Positions 1 through 9,727 of a stretch of DNA of 64,000 nt are shown one piece after another; positions within the stretch are counted from its first letter, which is position 1, and each line of letters opens with the position of its first letter. A model generated the notes under the pieces. It saw only the letters and a program-made list of their open reading frames with translations, ran no database searches and was not told the origin of the DNA. Origin of the DNA: Deferrisoma camini S3R1 (GTDB taxonomy: Bacteria > Desulfobacterota > Deferrisomatia > Deferrisomatales > Deferrisomataceae). The translations under genes were made by a program, and so were the position numbers. The stretch covers positions 2,381,014 to 2,445,013 of the forward strand of contig NZ_JAFN01000001.1 of NCBI RefSeq assembly GCF_000526155.1. The letters are read 5' to 3'.

Positions 1-1764
1 GTAGGCGAGGTTCTTGAGCTGCTCCTTGCTCCACCGGTTCCCCGGCTCCAGGGCGTCGAGCCCCACCACGAACACCACCGACCAGTCCATGCCCTTGGCC
101 GTGTGCACGGTGGAGATGGTGACCGAGTCGATGGTGATGTCGTGGCCCGCCTTGCTCCGGTAGTCCTCCGCAGCCCACCGGGCCAGCACGCCCCGGGCCA
201 GGAGCTCCTGCTCCAGCCTCTTGGGAAGGGGCGGCCCCTCCGGGTCGTAGGGGCGCTTCGTGGGGTAGAGCACCGCCACCTCCGAGGCGGGCACCCCCCT
301 TTTCAGGACCCGCTCGGCCACCGCCTCGGCCACGAACGCCACCACCGCCTTCGGGTCTGGGAGCCGAACGAGGGCCGGATCGGGCCCGGGGGCCGTGAGA
401 TACCCCGAAAAGAGCTCCAACTGGGTCGCGCCGGGGCTGGGCTCGGCCGACGTCTCGAGGCCCCGAAACCGCCCGGCAAAGCCAGCGAGCTCCTCGGTGC
501 TCCGGTAGGCCGTGCGCAGGCGGTGAACCCGGCCCCGGGCCCGGATTCCCAGATCCGACCACCGCGCCCGGCCGCCCCGCCGGTACAGGTCCTGATGCTC
601 GTCCAGGGCGATGAGCAGATGATCCGTGTCCGGGTTCAAAAGCCCCACCACCAGGCGGAGCATGGCATCCGAGAAATCCTGGCCCTCGTCCACCAGCACC
701 GCATCGTAGCGCTCCGGAAACTCCGCCAGCCGCCCGAGCGCCTCCTCGACCACCAGATCGTAGTACCCTGGCTCCTCCTTCTCGAACGCGACCGGCTCCC
801 CCACCACCCGCTGACACAGCTCGAACACGTGGCACACCTCGACCCCGCCGCCCGGCCCCAGCCCCAGCCCCTGGCGAACGCACAGCCGCTTCAGGTACGG
901 CACGAGGGCCACGTTGTAGCAGACCAGGAGAACCCGCTGGACCTTGGGGTTGTACTTCCGCAGGAACCGGGCCCGGTGGACGAGGACCAGGGTCTTGCCG
1001 CAGCCGGAAGGCCCCGCCACGATCCGGTGGCCGCCGTCCCACCGCCGGGCCAGGCTCTCCTGGTTGTGGTCGAGGAGCCGAAGCCGCTCCCGGTCCTCCC
1101 CGGGCGCGGGCGGCCGCACGGCCGGAATCCGCACCTCGGGGAAACGGACCTGCCGCACCCGGCCCTGCTCGCGGCCCGTGAGCCGACAGGGGAAGAGCGG
1201 CCGGAACGACGCCTCGAGCCGCTCGCGGAACTTGCGGCCCGACGGGTCGGTGAACAGATCGCCCTGGGGGTGGAGGTCGTCCCAGAAAAACGAAAGGCCC
1301 GACGGGATCACCCGGTCGAGCCCCTTCTCCTCGTACTCGTGGCGGTTGATGTTCGCGAACACCACCCCGGCCGCCACCGGCACCTTCACCTTGTGCGGGT
1401 CGTTGGCCAGGCACAGGGGGCGTTCCCGCCGCAGCCGCTCCAGGATCTGGTTCTTGTACTCCCGGGCCTGGCGCAGGGGGTTCGGCCGGGCCTCCTCCCG
1501 GCCGGTCACCTCGATCACCCAGCCGTGGGGGTTGGCCCTGCGAATCTGATGAAGGGCCCAGTCCTTGACCTCGAACACCACGAGCCCGAGATCGGGGTGA
1601 AAGAGCACGAAGTCCGGCTCCCGGCCGCCCACGTCCGGGGTGTACCAAGCCACGAACTCCCTGTCGGGCCGGGCCACCTGCTGGAGAAACCGGTAGAACC
1701 TCCGCTCCCCTTCGGTGTGGAACGCCTCCACCCCTTCCGGAATTTCCGGAATCATCGTGGCCAT
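1..1764 (-). CDS. NERD-domain superfamily 1 (UvrD/Rep-like) helicase, 3' end outside window
   Basis: Read on the minus strand from ATG at 1764, which has a strong GAGGGAGGGG ribosome site just upstream; the gene runs off the left edge. The first ~120 residues form a NERD nuclease-related domain, with an acidic residue in REPDFVLF and then FEVKDW, the PD-(D/E)XK pattern. Next comes a superfamily 1 helicase core: Walker A GPSGCGKT, a DEGQDF Walker B, and a late TVHTAKGMDW motif typical of UvrD-type helicases. NERD-helicase fusions are usually linked to DNA processing or defence. The start overlaps the preceding small gene by 13 bp, so it is translationally linked to the operon beginning near 13.7 kb. 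I infer a nuclease-helicase effector; substrate unknown. Confidence 0.85.
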   Translation of the reverse strand, partial: MATMIPEIPEGVEAFHTEGERRFYRFLQQVARPDREFVAWYTPDVGGREPDFVLFHPDLGLVVFEVKDWALHQIRRANPHGWVIEVTGREEARPNPLRQAREYKNQILERLRRERPLCLANDPHKVKVPVAAGVVFANINRHEYEEKGLDRVIPSGLSFFWDDLHPQGDLFTDPSGRKFRERLEASFRPLFPCRLTGREQGRVRQVRFPEVRIPAVRPPAPGEDRERLRLLDHNQESLARRWDGGHRIVAGPSGCGKTLVLVHRARFLRKYNPKVQRVLLVCYNVALVPYLKRLCVRQGLGLGPGGGVEVCHVFELCQRVVGEPVAFEKEEPGYYDLVVEEALGRLAEFPERYDAVLVDEGQDFSDAMLRLVVGLLNPDTDHLLIALDEHQDLYRRGGRARWSDLGIRARGRVHRLRTAYRSTEELAGFAGRFRGLETSAEPSPGATQLELFSGYLTAPGPDPALVRLPDPKAVVAFVAEAVAERVLKRGVPASEVAVLYPTKRPYDPEGPPLPKRLEQELLARGVLARWAAEDYRSKAGHDITIDSVTISTVHTAKGMDWSVVFVVGLDALEPGNRWSKEQLKNLAY

Positions 1765-2183
1765 GGGCCCCTCCCTCTCGAAACATTCTCCGGCCGGCTA
1801 CGGCCCCACTGGAAACTTTTCGTCGCCTTGATCCGGTACCCCCGTGCCTTGAACTCCTCGATCACCGAATCCCAATCAGCCGGTGAAGGGTTGGGCTCGA
1901 CGTCGGCCACCTCCACACAGTCCTTATAATGCGGGTGGTTCGCAAACCTAGGTTTCCAAGAGTGTTGATGGAGCGTGCGAGCAAGCACCCTTCCTTTCTC
2001 GAGGAGATCCGGTGGATTTTGAGCCCGCAGGTACACAACCTTCTCAGCCTCGTTCACCACCACCGCCAACTGGGGCACTTTATGAGTTCTGGGAGTTTTT
2101 GGCTTCTTGACCCGCACGAGACGACACAACTCAACGGCCAAATCTTGTAACGACTCTCGTTTCACGAACGTCTTTCCCTCCAT
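1752..2183 (-). CDS. Small hypothetical protein in defence operon
   Basis: 143 residues from ATG at 2183, placed 6 nt after GGAGGAGG; a GTG six bases earlier sits too close to that ribosome site. I do not recognise a family. The protein is basic at the start, has a probable beta-strand core (QLAVVVNEAEKVVYLRAQ) and no membrane segment, cysteine pair or obvious catalytic motif. It begins 18 bp after the 1904-residue ATPase gene and its stop overlaps the helicase start by 13 bp, so it belongs to the same transcript. A structural or adaptor subunit is possible, but this is only inferred from position. Confidence 0.6.
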   Translation of the reverse strand: MEGKTFVKRESLQDLAVELCRLVRVKKPKTPRTHKVPQLAVVVNEAEKVVYLRAQNPPDLLEKGRVLARTLHQHSWKPRFANHPHYKDCVEVADVEPNPSPADWDSVIEEFKARGYRIKATKSFQWGRSRPENVSRGRGPWPR

Positions 2184-2207
2184 GACCACCCTCCTCCATT
2201 CGCTTTC

Positions 2208-5200
2208 CTAGCCCGATACCGCTGCCAAGAGCTTCTCGCACAACTCCGGGGCAAAATAGGTCGAAACTAACGTTCTGCGAAGCGATTCCCTCCCCACTGG
2301 GTCACGCATGCATTCGAAGAGTTCCGGGTCCAGCCGTGCGCCCCGAGCGAACTTAGTGAGTTCCGCAATAGAACGGATTCTTGGTAGATCTTGGAGAGCC
2401 TCTTCCATTCCCTCCACAGGGATCAGATGCCAGAACCCTTCGTTTCGAAGATGGAAGAACGGATACGCCAGGTTTCCTTCTCTCTCATTCGGCATAACCA
2501 GCGACCAGTATTTGCTAAACCGCTCGGCTAGCCGCTGGGACGGCTCAATAAAGTTATCTTTTAAATCTCCTTGCTCGACAAGATCTATTATAGACAAAAG
2601 CAGCAATGGTTTGTGTGGGGCTCGGTGGGAAGTGCCGGGAGGGTAATGAGCCTTTTTCACATCTGTCCTCAACCTCTTGAACCTACCTTCGTATTCTTTC
2701 AGGCAACTGTCGCGCCCCGGTGTCCTCGGCGCGTCGGCGAAACACACCAAAGCGGTACCCGATTCGGCGACAACTGCTGCCCCGTTAGGGTGAATCGGTT
2801 CCGGCGCATCGGGAACGGGAGGCATATCCCCCTCTGGAAGATGATCGGGCCAAGGCAGCAAATCGACGGTCGATGGCCGCGTCTTGCCTTCAGCGAAATA
2901 CAGGGCCCTGAACCGGGGCATTTGCTTTATCTTGTCAATCAGAGTCCTTTCCTGATCGGAACTCGCCACATTGCGCACGAGTGCCTTTGCGTCTGCTTCT
3001 GTCAATCTCAGCACGAGGTAGTTGGCCACAGCAGAAAAAAGGGAAGCGTGAAAATCTTTTGCCTCCTGCGATGCCAAAACAAGGGATATTCCATACTTGC
3101 GACACTCCTTCGCCATGGTTGGTATCAACTTCAACCTGGCGGCCCTGTGCGCTTCATCAAAAACGATCGCGTGCGTGATGCGATCTTTCACCCCCCTCTT
3201 GAACATGTCTTTGTACAGCCCGTAGAAAACCAAAGACGCGAACGCTTTTTGCAGATTCTCATTTTGCGTCGAGTGAATGCGAATCACTACCGGCGCGCTA
3301 CTCTCCCAAAGGCTTTGTTGATGTTCAGCTAGATCAAAAAAGCCATAGTCGTCGAGTTCCTCCAGACGGGCCAAAAGAGTCTTCAACCCCCTATCCTGCC
3401 TGGGTTCCGCGCGAAGGATCTCGACAAACCGACGAAATGGTGGCTCAACAAGATCCTCTCCGCGGTCCGTCTGCTGGTCCCATCCGGCCTCCAAAAAGCT
3501 CTCCTTCACCGCTCTCCGTATCCGTTCCCCCTGGATGTCACCCAACTCGGGATAGATGGCAAGGAAAATGTCCCGCACGGCCCCGGCCACATCGAGATAC
3601 CCCATGGGGGAATCGCGGTCGACCACCTGAAGGGGGTTGAACCCGAGGCCCGAGAAATCGACGAAGCGTACCCCTCCCACAGCGGCTTGTAGTCTCTCGT
3701 CTATGTCTTGGTGATAGGAAAACACGATCGGCCGGATCCCGGCGTCCAGCATCTGTTTGCAGATGTTGAGCAGACAAGTCGTCTTCCCCATTCCCGGCAA
3801 ACCGGCCAGTAGCAAATGGGGATTCCCTTTCACCGTAACCGGCCAACGCACCTCCGCGCCCGACCACGCGTCCGCTCCCAGACAAATTGCAGGAGCGACG
3901 TTTTGGCCCGGCCCCCTACGTTCCGGTGCGGGCACCGCCCCTTCCCGCCTGTCAGGGGGAGCCGCAGGAGCGACGGGAACCTCTGCATCCGGCGGTATTC
4001 GGTTCCCGGCGGGGATGCCGTCGACCCCAACCCCGGACACCCCAACTTTCGGGATATGCGAGATGGACAACCCGCCCACCCGGCCGTCAGTGACCGGATC
4101 ATCCGCCCTTCCCCTCGCGGTTGCTTCAGAAAAAGCGGAATCCGGCAACACCGAGGGCCCGAACAGAAAGATTCTTGTCTCCCAACCGGCCGGCGTGATC
4201 TCCAGGGGGTGCCCCCCCTGATACTCCGGGCAAAAGACCCATCCGAGGCCCGGCATCCGTTGATCCGAAAAGGAATAATCGCCCCCCCTCTCTACCATCT
4301 TGTCAATCTCGCTCACCGCCAATCGGTACGTATCCTTAGGAAGGTAGTGCCTTCGAGCCTTGTCCGCATAGAACCGAAGCACGCGCGCAAGCTTCGCGCG
4401 GCGAAGCGCCCGAAATGCCGCTGGCACGTCTTGCGCACCATACCAGTTCATCCACCGCGACCGAAGGCCCTCCACCTGCCCCCGTATCGTCTGCAAGAGC
4501 TCGGGATTTCGCGCCGCCCGCAGGTGCCGGCGATACTTCACCTCGACGAACTGGAACACCAACCCCTTCCGGGGCAGCACAGAGACATAGATCAGATCCG
4601 GTCGCGTCAACCGGTCAACCTCTGTCCCGCCCTGCCCTTGGAGGGGCGGTAGCAGGTCAGCCACGTCATCCACGGGGATCAAGAACCCCCTTTCCAGGGA
4701 CACCCAGCACGGACTATCGCCTGCGGACCGTCGGCAGTTTGCGTGGCTCATAGCCAGCGCCACCAGTTCCACGGTGGGCGCCTTTTGCCCCGTCAATCGG
4801 ATCGCTAGGCGCCCGCTCAAAGCCTTAAGGTTCTCCATCAGGAACTCGGCATTTCGCCTACTCCTGCTGAGGCCCATCTGGTCTAGGGCGCCGTCTAACA
4901 GGTTTCTCACTTCATCAAGGTTCGAAGTAGAAGTTATCAGCTGCAGGCAACCCAGGTCTTCCCGTTCTGGAACACAATCGATGACGTATGCGTCGTAGAT
5001 GTCTTTGTGATCCCGAGGAGAGTCGAAGTACTCTATGCCAGCATTTCGATCGAGCGTAATCACCCAGTCACAGAGCTTATGAATTTGTTGAAGCTGCTCC
5101 GCCTTTTCCGGGCTGATCTGGGTGCGCAAGACGGGATCGCCGTCCGACTTCCCGAGATTGCGGGCCACGCAGCGCAAAACCCCTTGGAGGAGTCTTGTCA

Positions 5201-7922
5201 AGCGCTCGGAATGCACCCGCTCCGACGGGTGTTTCTCCCCTTCCACCTCCGCCGGTACGGCCCCCTCCCACTGCGGGGTCGGTTTGCCCGTGTACGTTCG
5301 ATCGAAGAACGAAAGTAGGCCGAAAGCGAATAGCGGTCGACGCCTGCGTTCAGCTCCGGCCACTACCTTCGACTGGAACGTATCGAACGCCACCCCGATG
5401 TGCGCCGCCCTATCCGGAACCGAGACATCCCGGCGCGCCCACCGCAGCTTCGGCATCAGCCCCCCTCCAGGCAGGCTCACCGAATCGAAGACCCATCGGT
5501 CCGAATCTTCAATCCTGCCTGCCCCGGAGCGCCTGCGCTCGCGCAACTCCAAAAGAAAGCGGCCGGCAACTCCCCGTTGCGCTTGGGACGGATACAGTTC
5601 CAAGACAAATGCAACGGACCTCCGCTCCATTCCCTCCGTGGGTTCGGCCTCCGTCTCCTGCAACTCCCCACCGGCCCCCTGCACGCGGCCCAAAGCCCGG
5701 ACCACGGTCAACCCGTCGCCCGGGCGCAGCGCGTGCACATGCATCACGCGGGGTGGTTCATGGCATTCCAGATACTTCTGGATCTCGACACCCAAGATGT
5801 GGGCACTTTGCTGCCCCACGGTCGGCGTCGTGTCATTCGCGTCGCTCTCCCCCAATGCCCGGTTCAGAACGGCCAGCGCCGCCTTCGGTTCCTCGTCGTC
5901 GTCGGCAACCATGCCGACCGCATGGAAGCCGAGGTTATCCGCGAAAACGAATGACCTACCCGCTGCCGGCCCCGGGAGGAACGGAGGGAACATCGCGCCA
6001 TCCAAGAGCTTGAACTCGTCCCGGATCGACTTCGGGGACGCACCCTCCACGTATCGCGTGAACAGAACAAGAGCGTCGTAGCCCACGTGCCAGGCCACCC
6101 GGAGAGGATGGGCCGGCAGAACAACGACTCCGAGCGTGCGGCCCGAAAGGGACTGCACCTCTACGGTTTGGGTAAGCGCAAACGCGGGAGGGGTTTCCTC
6201 GTGGTTCAGGAGCGCGGCCCAGGCATTAAGATACTCCACGACCTGCCCGAATCCCTGGCTCGCGTCATCGTAAATCTGCCCCACCGCACCTTGGGTCACG
6301 GCAACCCGGTCGGCGAACCGTCGACTTGCAGCAACTACACGTTCCCACACAGCGAGCCATTCCTGGGAAGCTCCTCCCCCATCGGGCTCCAAGGGGACGA
6401 ACTCCGGAGAGCCCACCCGGACGCCCGATTCGCGCACTCGAACTAGCCATCTCCCGGGGTGTCCTTGCCGGGAAAACCAATCCTCTTCCGCTTCCCGGAT
6501 AAGAGGGGGTCGATAGACGCGAAAACGCTTCCCCCCCTTGCCGGTCTGCAGGAGCACATACCCCTTTCTATCCTGGGAGTAAGCGTCTGCTCGCGCGGCC
6601 AAAGTGGTCACGTCGTCCCTGTCTGCGAGCTCGACGGCCCCTTCGCTGAGGGTTCGCACCCTCTTGCCGGAGGCCGTCTTGGACTCGGCGGAAACCTCCC
6701 CCCACCGAATGACGAACTCTTCCGTTTCCTGGGGTTCCACGTCGTCGTTCCCCACTACCGCAACGCGCACGCGGGCGTTCACCACCGCGTCGTCGCCCAG
6801 TGCCGCAAAATCATCGTTCGAAAACCGGCACTTCTCCTCCCTCCTGGCGGCGTGTCTCACGGTCCGAGAGGCGATTTCCTCATCCAGATCGCTCACAACC
6901 TGCACCGTGTACTCGGCGGCCCCTTTGGGCAAATCCACGGGCCTGGCCCGCCAGCGCACTTCCAAGGTCGAATAGTTCCCGCTGCGTTCCGCTTCCGGGT
7001 CCAAGACAAAGGCGGGCGGATCGCCGTCCCCCTGCTCCCGCAAGCCGGACCACTTGGACAGCTTTCCCGAGCGATTGCGCCAGGGCACCAACTCGGTCTC
7101 CCGCACCCCCTCCGCCGATATCTCGAGACGAAGCGCGTTGACCCACAGGTGCGGGAGGTCGGCCAGCTCTCCCACCGCGGCCAGCAGAGGCTTCGTGGCG
7201 GCCGACGTCACAAACCGTTCCAGGTCTGCGAGCTGTTTTGGGGTCGGATCAAGAAGCCGTAGCGACTGGATCCGCTGCACCGGCGAACGGCCGGCCGTCT
7301 CTCTCCCGATCAGTTCGTCCACAAACTTCCGAGAGATGGCGAGATCCGCATCCGGATCCGCGGGCTCGTCCACCTGGACGGGCCAGAGGCCGAGCAAGTG
7401 CAAGAGCGCCCCGGGGTGAACGCCTTCGGCAACGGCCCGGGCGAAAAAATCGAACTCGGCCCAGCGCGACACACTGAACCGCCCCCGTGACCGCGCCTTT
7501 TGGATGGCGCGCTCCGCATACCTACGAGCGGCGCTGGACTGGCTCCTGGTGAGCTGTGCCGCAACCTGCCGCACAGCCTCCCGGAAAAGGCCGGCTTCCT
7601 CCACCTCCTTCGCGGCGCTGTAGATGCCATCCATCCCCGCTCCGGCTCGCGAGGTATCCACAAGGAGGAGAGTGGTTTCCCGTTTCGTTTCCCGCAACTC
7701 TACCGCCCGATCCGCCTCCACCGTGCGGTCGTCCGGATCGTTTTCGTCCGCCACCCGGTACACCGACCAACCCGCCGGCTGGAACCGGCGATCCCGAGCC
7801 AACTGCTCCACGACGTGGGGCGTCAGAAAGCGCGCGAACGCGATCGTGCCTTCCTGCGGCCGACCCAGCACGGTCTCGAAAGCACGGCTCAGGACCCGCG
7901 CGTGGGTTTCAGTCCAGATCAT
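2208..7922 (-). CDS. HerA/FtsK-type ATPase with PD-(D/E)XK-like module and C-terminal SBD-like domain (DptH / MAD8-like)
   Basis: 1904 residues. The first ~1100 residues resemble no small enzyme I know, but a long N-terminal region is usual in DptH/MAD8-type proteins. Around residue 1120 a nuclease-like core is visible (RPDLIYVSV then FVEVKYRRHL, the D...ExK pattern). A P-loop ATPase follows: GLPGMGKTT near residue 1380 and HAIVFDEAHRAARLK near 1590, with a late SLVLASQEAKDF motif as in HerA/FtsK translocases. The last ~130 residues carry HRAPHKPLLLLSII ... AYPFFHLRNEGFWHL, the signature of the HNH-associated/ScoMcrA sulfur-binding domain family. The start overlaps the upstream gene by 14 bp. 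GC is visibly lower in the 3' third than in the flanking genome, suggesting transfer. DNA translocation or cleavage in defence is inferred, not shown. Confidence 0.75.
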   Translation of the reverse strand: MIWTETHARVLSRAFETVLGRPQEGTIAFARFLTPHVVEQLARDRRFQPAGWSVYRVADENDPDDRTVEADRAVELRETKRETTLLLVDTSRAGAGMDGIYSAAKEVEEAGLFREAVRQVAAQLTRSQSSAARRYAERAIQKARSRGRFSVSRWAEFDFFARAVAEGVHPGALLHLLGLWPVQVDEPADPDADLAISRKFVDELIGRETAGRSPVQRIQSLRLLDPTPKQLADLERFVTSAATKPLLAAVGELADLPHLWVNALRLEISAEGVRETELVPWRNRSGKLSKWSGLREQGDGDPPAFVLDPEAERSGNYSTLEVRWRARPVDLPKGAAEYTVQVVSDLDEEIASRTVRHAARREEKCRFSNDDFAALGDDAVVNARVRVAVVGNDDVEPQETEEFVIRWGEVSAESKTASGKRVRTLSEGAVELADRDDVTTLAARADAYSQDRKGYVLLQTGKGGKRFRVYRPPLIREAEEDWFSRQGHPGRWLVRVRESGVRVGSPEFVPLEPDGGGASQEWLAVWERVVAASRRFADRVAVTQGAVGQIYDDASQGFGQVVEYLNAWAALLNHEETPPAFALTQTVEVQSLSGRTLGVVVLPAHPLRVAWHVGYDALVLFTRYVEGASPKSIRDEFKLLDGAMFPPFLPGPAAGRSFVFADNLGFHAVGMVADDDEEPKAALAVLNRALGESDANDTTPTVGQQSAHILGVEIQKYLECHEPPRVMHVHALRPGDGLTVVRALGRVQGAGGELQETEAEPTEGMERRSVAFVLELYPSQAQRGVAGRFLLELRERRRSGAGRIEDSDRWVFDSVSLPGGGLMPKLRWARRDVSVPDRAAHIGVAFDTFQSKVVAGAERRRRPLFAFGLLSFFDRTYTGKPTPQWEGAVPAEVEGEKHPSERVHSERLTRLLQGVLRCVARNLGKSDGDPVLRTQISPEKAEQLQQIHKLCDWVITLDRNAGIEYFDSPRDHKDIYDAYVIDCVPEREDLGCLQLITSTSNLDEVRNLLDGALDQMGLSRSRRNAEFLMENLKALSGRLAIRLTGQKAPTVELVALAMSHANCRRSAGDSPCWVSLERGFLIPVDDVADLLPPLQGQGGTEVDRLTRPDLIYVSVLPRKGLVFQFVEVKYRRHLRAARNPELLQTIRGQVEGLRSRWMNWYGAQDVPAAFRALRRAKLARVLRFYADKARRHYLPKDTYRLAVSEIDKMVERGGDYSFSDQRMPGLGWVFCPEYQGGHPLEITPAGWETRIFLFGPSVLPDSAFSEATARGRADDPVTDGRVGGLSISHIPKVGVSGVGVDGIPAGNRIPPDAEVPVAPAAPPDRREGAVPAPERRGPGQNVAPAICLGADAWSGAEVRWPVTVKGNPHLLLAGLPGMGKTTCLLNICKQMLDAGIRPIVFSYHQDIDERLQAAVGGVRFVDFSGLGFNPLQVVDRDSPMGYLDVAGAVRDIFLAIYPELGDIQGERIRRAVKESFLEAGWDQQTDRGEDLVEPPFRRFVEILRAEPRQDRGLKTLLARLEELDDYGFFDLAEHQQSLWESSAPVVIRIHSTQNENLQKAFASLVFYGLYKDMFKRGVKDRITHAIVFDEAHRAARLKLIPTMAKECRKYGISLVLASQEAKDFHASLFSAVANYLVLRLTEADAKALVRNVASSDQERTLIDKIKQMPRFRALYFAEGKTRPSTVDLLPWPDHLPEGDMPPVPDAPEPIHPNGAAVVAESGTALVCFADAPRTPGRDSCLKEYEGRFKRLRTDVKKAHYPPGTSHRAPHKPLLLLSIIDLVEQGDLKDNFIEPSQRLAERFSKYWSLVMPNEREGNLAYPFFHLRNEGFWHLIPVEGMEEALQDLPRIRSIAELTKFARGARLDPELFECMRDPVGRESLRRTLVSTYFAPELCEKLLAAVSG

Positions 7923-9726
7923 GGGTCCCCTCTCCAGCGTGTTGGAACCGCGGCACGAGCCGCTTCATGGCCTCGGCGTCGTTGACTCCGATCAGCAACC
8001 CCAGGTCCCGCAGCCGCCGCTCGAGGACGGCCTTGTTTCGCTGCAAGTCCTCGTTGGAAACCGCCATGCCCGGCGGGGCCCGGTCCACGCACAGCCCGTA
8101 TCGCTCGTACAAGATTTCCAGGAACTCTCGGAACGCGAGGGAACGTGCGCCTCCCTTTCGTCCCGGCCGGAGGATGTGGAGGTGGACGAGGTAATCCAGC
8201 ACGGCATCGGTCAGAATGAGCGACCGGGCGTCCGTTGTTCTGCGGCCGCGGCCGGGCGCAGTGCGGGAAACCTTTCGCTTGGCGGCAAGGCCGTTCGGGC
8301 GAGAAACCATTAGGCAGGCATCCAGAAGGCCATTTAGGTTCCCCAACGTGTTTTTTCGCCCTTGGAGATATGTCAGCGCCTCGGCGAGCCTCCACACAGG
8401 GCTTTCCACGGCCTCGTCGCTCGTCAGGATGGCCGCGGCATCGGGGTACTCGTCTTGCATGGCGTCCGCGAGTTCTTGGCCCCTCCGGTCCAGGTCGTAG
8501 AGGATGGCCCGGGCCTCCTCTCGCCTCTCGAACAGGAGTTCGCCCAACAGGTTGACCCACTCGGTGGCGTCCGGCCGGGTCGCAATGGCAAGCCTTCGCA
8601 AGGTACGGTCGTGGCTCGCGGCGTAGTCGAGAAGGCGAAGCGCCATCAGCACCACTGGGAACCGCTCAAGGCGTCGCAACACGTCTTCCATGGACTGCTC
8701 CGCCAGATAGCGAAGCCCTCGGTCCAGGCCGTTGGAGCAGTCCACGAACACCTCGACGGGACGCTGCACATTGTTTGGTGGGACCGTCCCGGACTCGGCC
8801 CACGCGAACACGAGATCCACCACGCTCAAGAGGATCGTCGTAAGGCCCAAGGCTACGCAGGACTCCAGCATCTCGACCAGTGCATGGCGAGGGATTTGCT
8901 CAGCGTACTCCCGCACGAACCGGCGGATGTCCTCGGAAAAGTACCGGGCAGCCCTCGCCGCGATCGGCCGCTGGTTCGGGATCCTCTCGCCCTCGCCCCC
9001 CCGAAGCTTGTCGGGCGCGACGCCCAGTTGTTGCGCCAGCCGGACCATCAGCAGTTGGTCCAACCCCACCTGCGTGCTCTCGTCGAACCGGTCGCCCGCC
9101 CGATCCCCGAGCCCTCCCTCCATCCGGATTCCCTTCGCGAACGCCTTCAAAAGCACGTTGTCTTCAAATCCCCGAGCGACAGGGAACCAGGTCCTGTCGC
9201 CATCCGGCGTCTGGGCTACATGCGGGCCTTCCTGTTCCGCCAGCACGGCCACCATCGTCTCCGGGACGTACCGCAAGTTGACCACCGATTCCGGAAGGTC
9301 GATCCAACTCGCCAGGTAGTGGGCCGGGGCCACCCGCTGCACCTGCTCCCTGCGGCCGAGTTCCCGGTTACGGTTCTCGAGGCAGAAACACAGCAGGAGG
9401 TCCCCCAGGATGGCCCGGGTCGTCTCGTCCGAAAAACCCTCAAACAACGAGTTGTTCGAGAGCACCTCGGCCACCCGATCGATGGTGGCCTGCCTTCGGC
9501 GTTCCCGGTACGAACCGGACTCCCCTCCGAACACCTCGACAAAACGGCCCTTCCCCCGCCGGTGCCCGAACCGGAACATGTACAACACGGCGGGTAGCAC
9601 GGCCGACAGGTCGAAGTCTTGGACCGAGATCGGCAGAACCTTCTGGTAGTCTGCGGACCAGATCGCCCGCGTGTGCCCCCGACCGAGGATCTCCTCGACG
9701 ATCGCTCGCGCCGACGTGCCGCTCAT
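7909..9726 (-). CDS. Uncharacterised defence-operon protein (MAD7 / DptG-position)
   Basis: 605 residues, ATG at 9726 one base after the stop of the kinase-ATPase gene, with GGAGGGG just upstream. No catalytic motif, zinc cluster or membrane segment is evident; it is a mostly helical, soluble protein rich in Arg, Leu and Asp. Its place between a DptF-like ATPase gene and a DptH-like ATPase gene, and its size, fit the middle subunit of Dpt (DptG) or MADS (MAD7) operons. The MAD7 assignment is from memory of the family and operon order; a profile search would settle it. Overlapping starts and stops on both sides suggest stoichiometric production with its neighbours. Confidence 0.6.
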   Translation of the reverse strand: MSGTSARAIVEEILGRGHTRAIWSADYQKVLPISVQDFDLSAVLPAVLYMFRFGHRRGKGRFVEVFGGESGSYRERRRQATIDRVAEVLSNNSLFEGFSDETTRAILGDLLLCFCLENRNRELGRREQVQRVAPAHYLASWIDLPESVVNLRYVPETMVAVLAEQEGPHVAQTPDGDRTWFPVARGFEDNVLLKAFAKGIRMEGGLGDRAGDRFDESTQVGLDQLLMVRLAQQLGVAPDKLRGGEGERIPNQRPIAARAARYFSEDIRRFVREYAEQIPRHALVEMLESCVALGLTTILLSVVDLVFAWAESGTVPPNNVQRPVEVFVDCSNGLDRGLRYLAEQSMEDVLRRLERFPVVLMALRLLDYAASHDRTLRRLAIATRPDATEWVNLLGELLFERREEARAILYDLDRRGQELADAMQDEYPDAAAILTSDEAVESPVWRLAEALTYLQGRKNTLGNLNGLLDACLMVSRPNGLAAKRKVSRTAPGRGRRTTDARSLILTDAVLDYLVHLHILRPGRKGGARSLAFREFLEILYERYGLCVDRAPPGMAVSNEDLQRNKAVLERRLRDLGLLIGVNDAEAMKRLVPRFQHAGEGTHDLD

Positions 9727-9727
9727 G

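Noticed and set aside
103-1929. A 600-codon open frame on the plus strand over the helicase gene
   Set aside because: Its translation is low-complexity and matches nothing; the opposite strand encodes a clear NERD-UvrD helicase. Long antisense frames are expected at this GC content.
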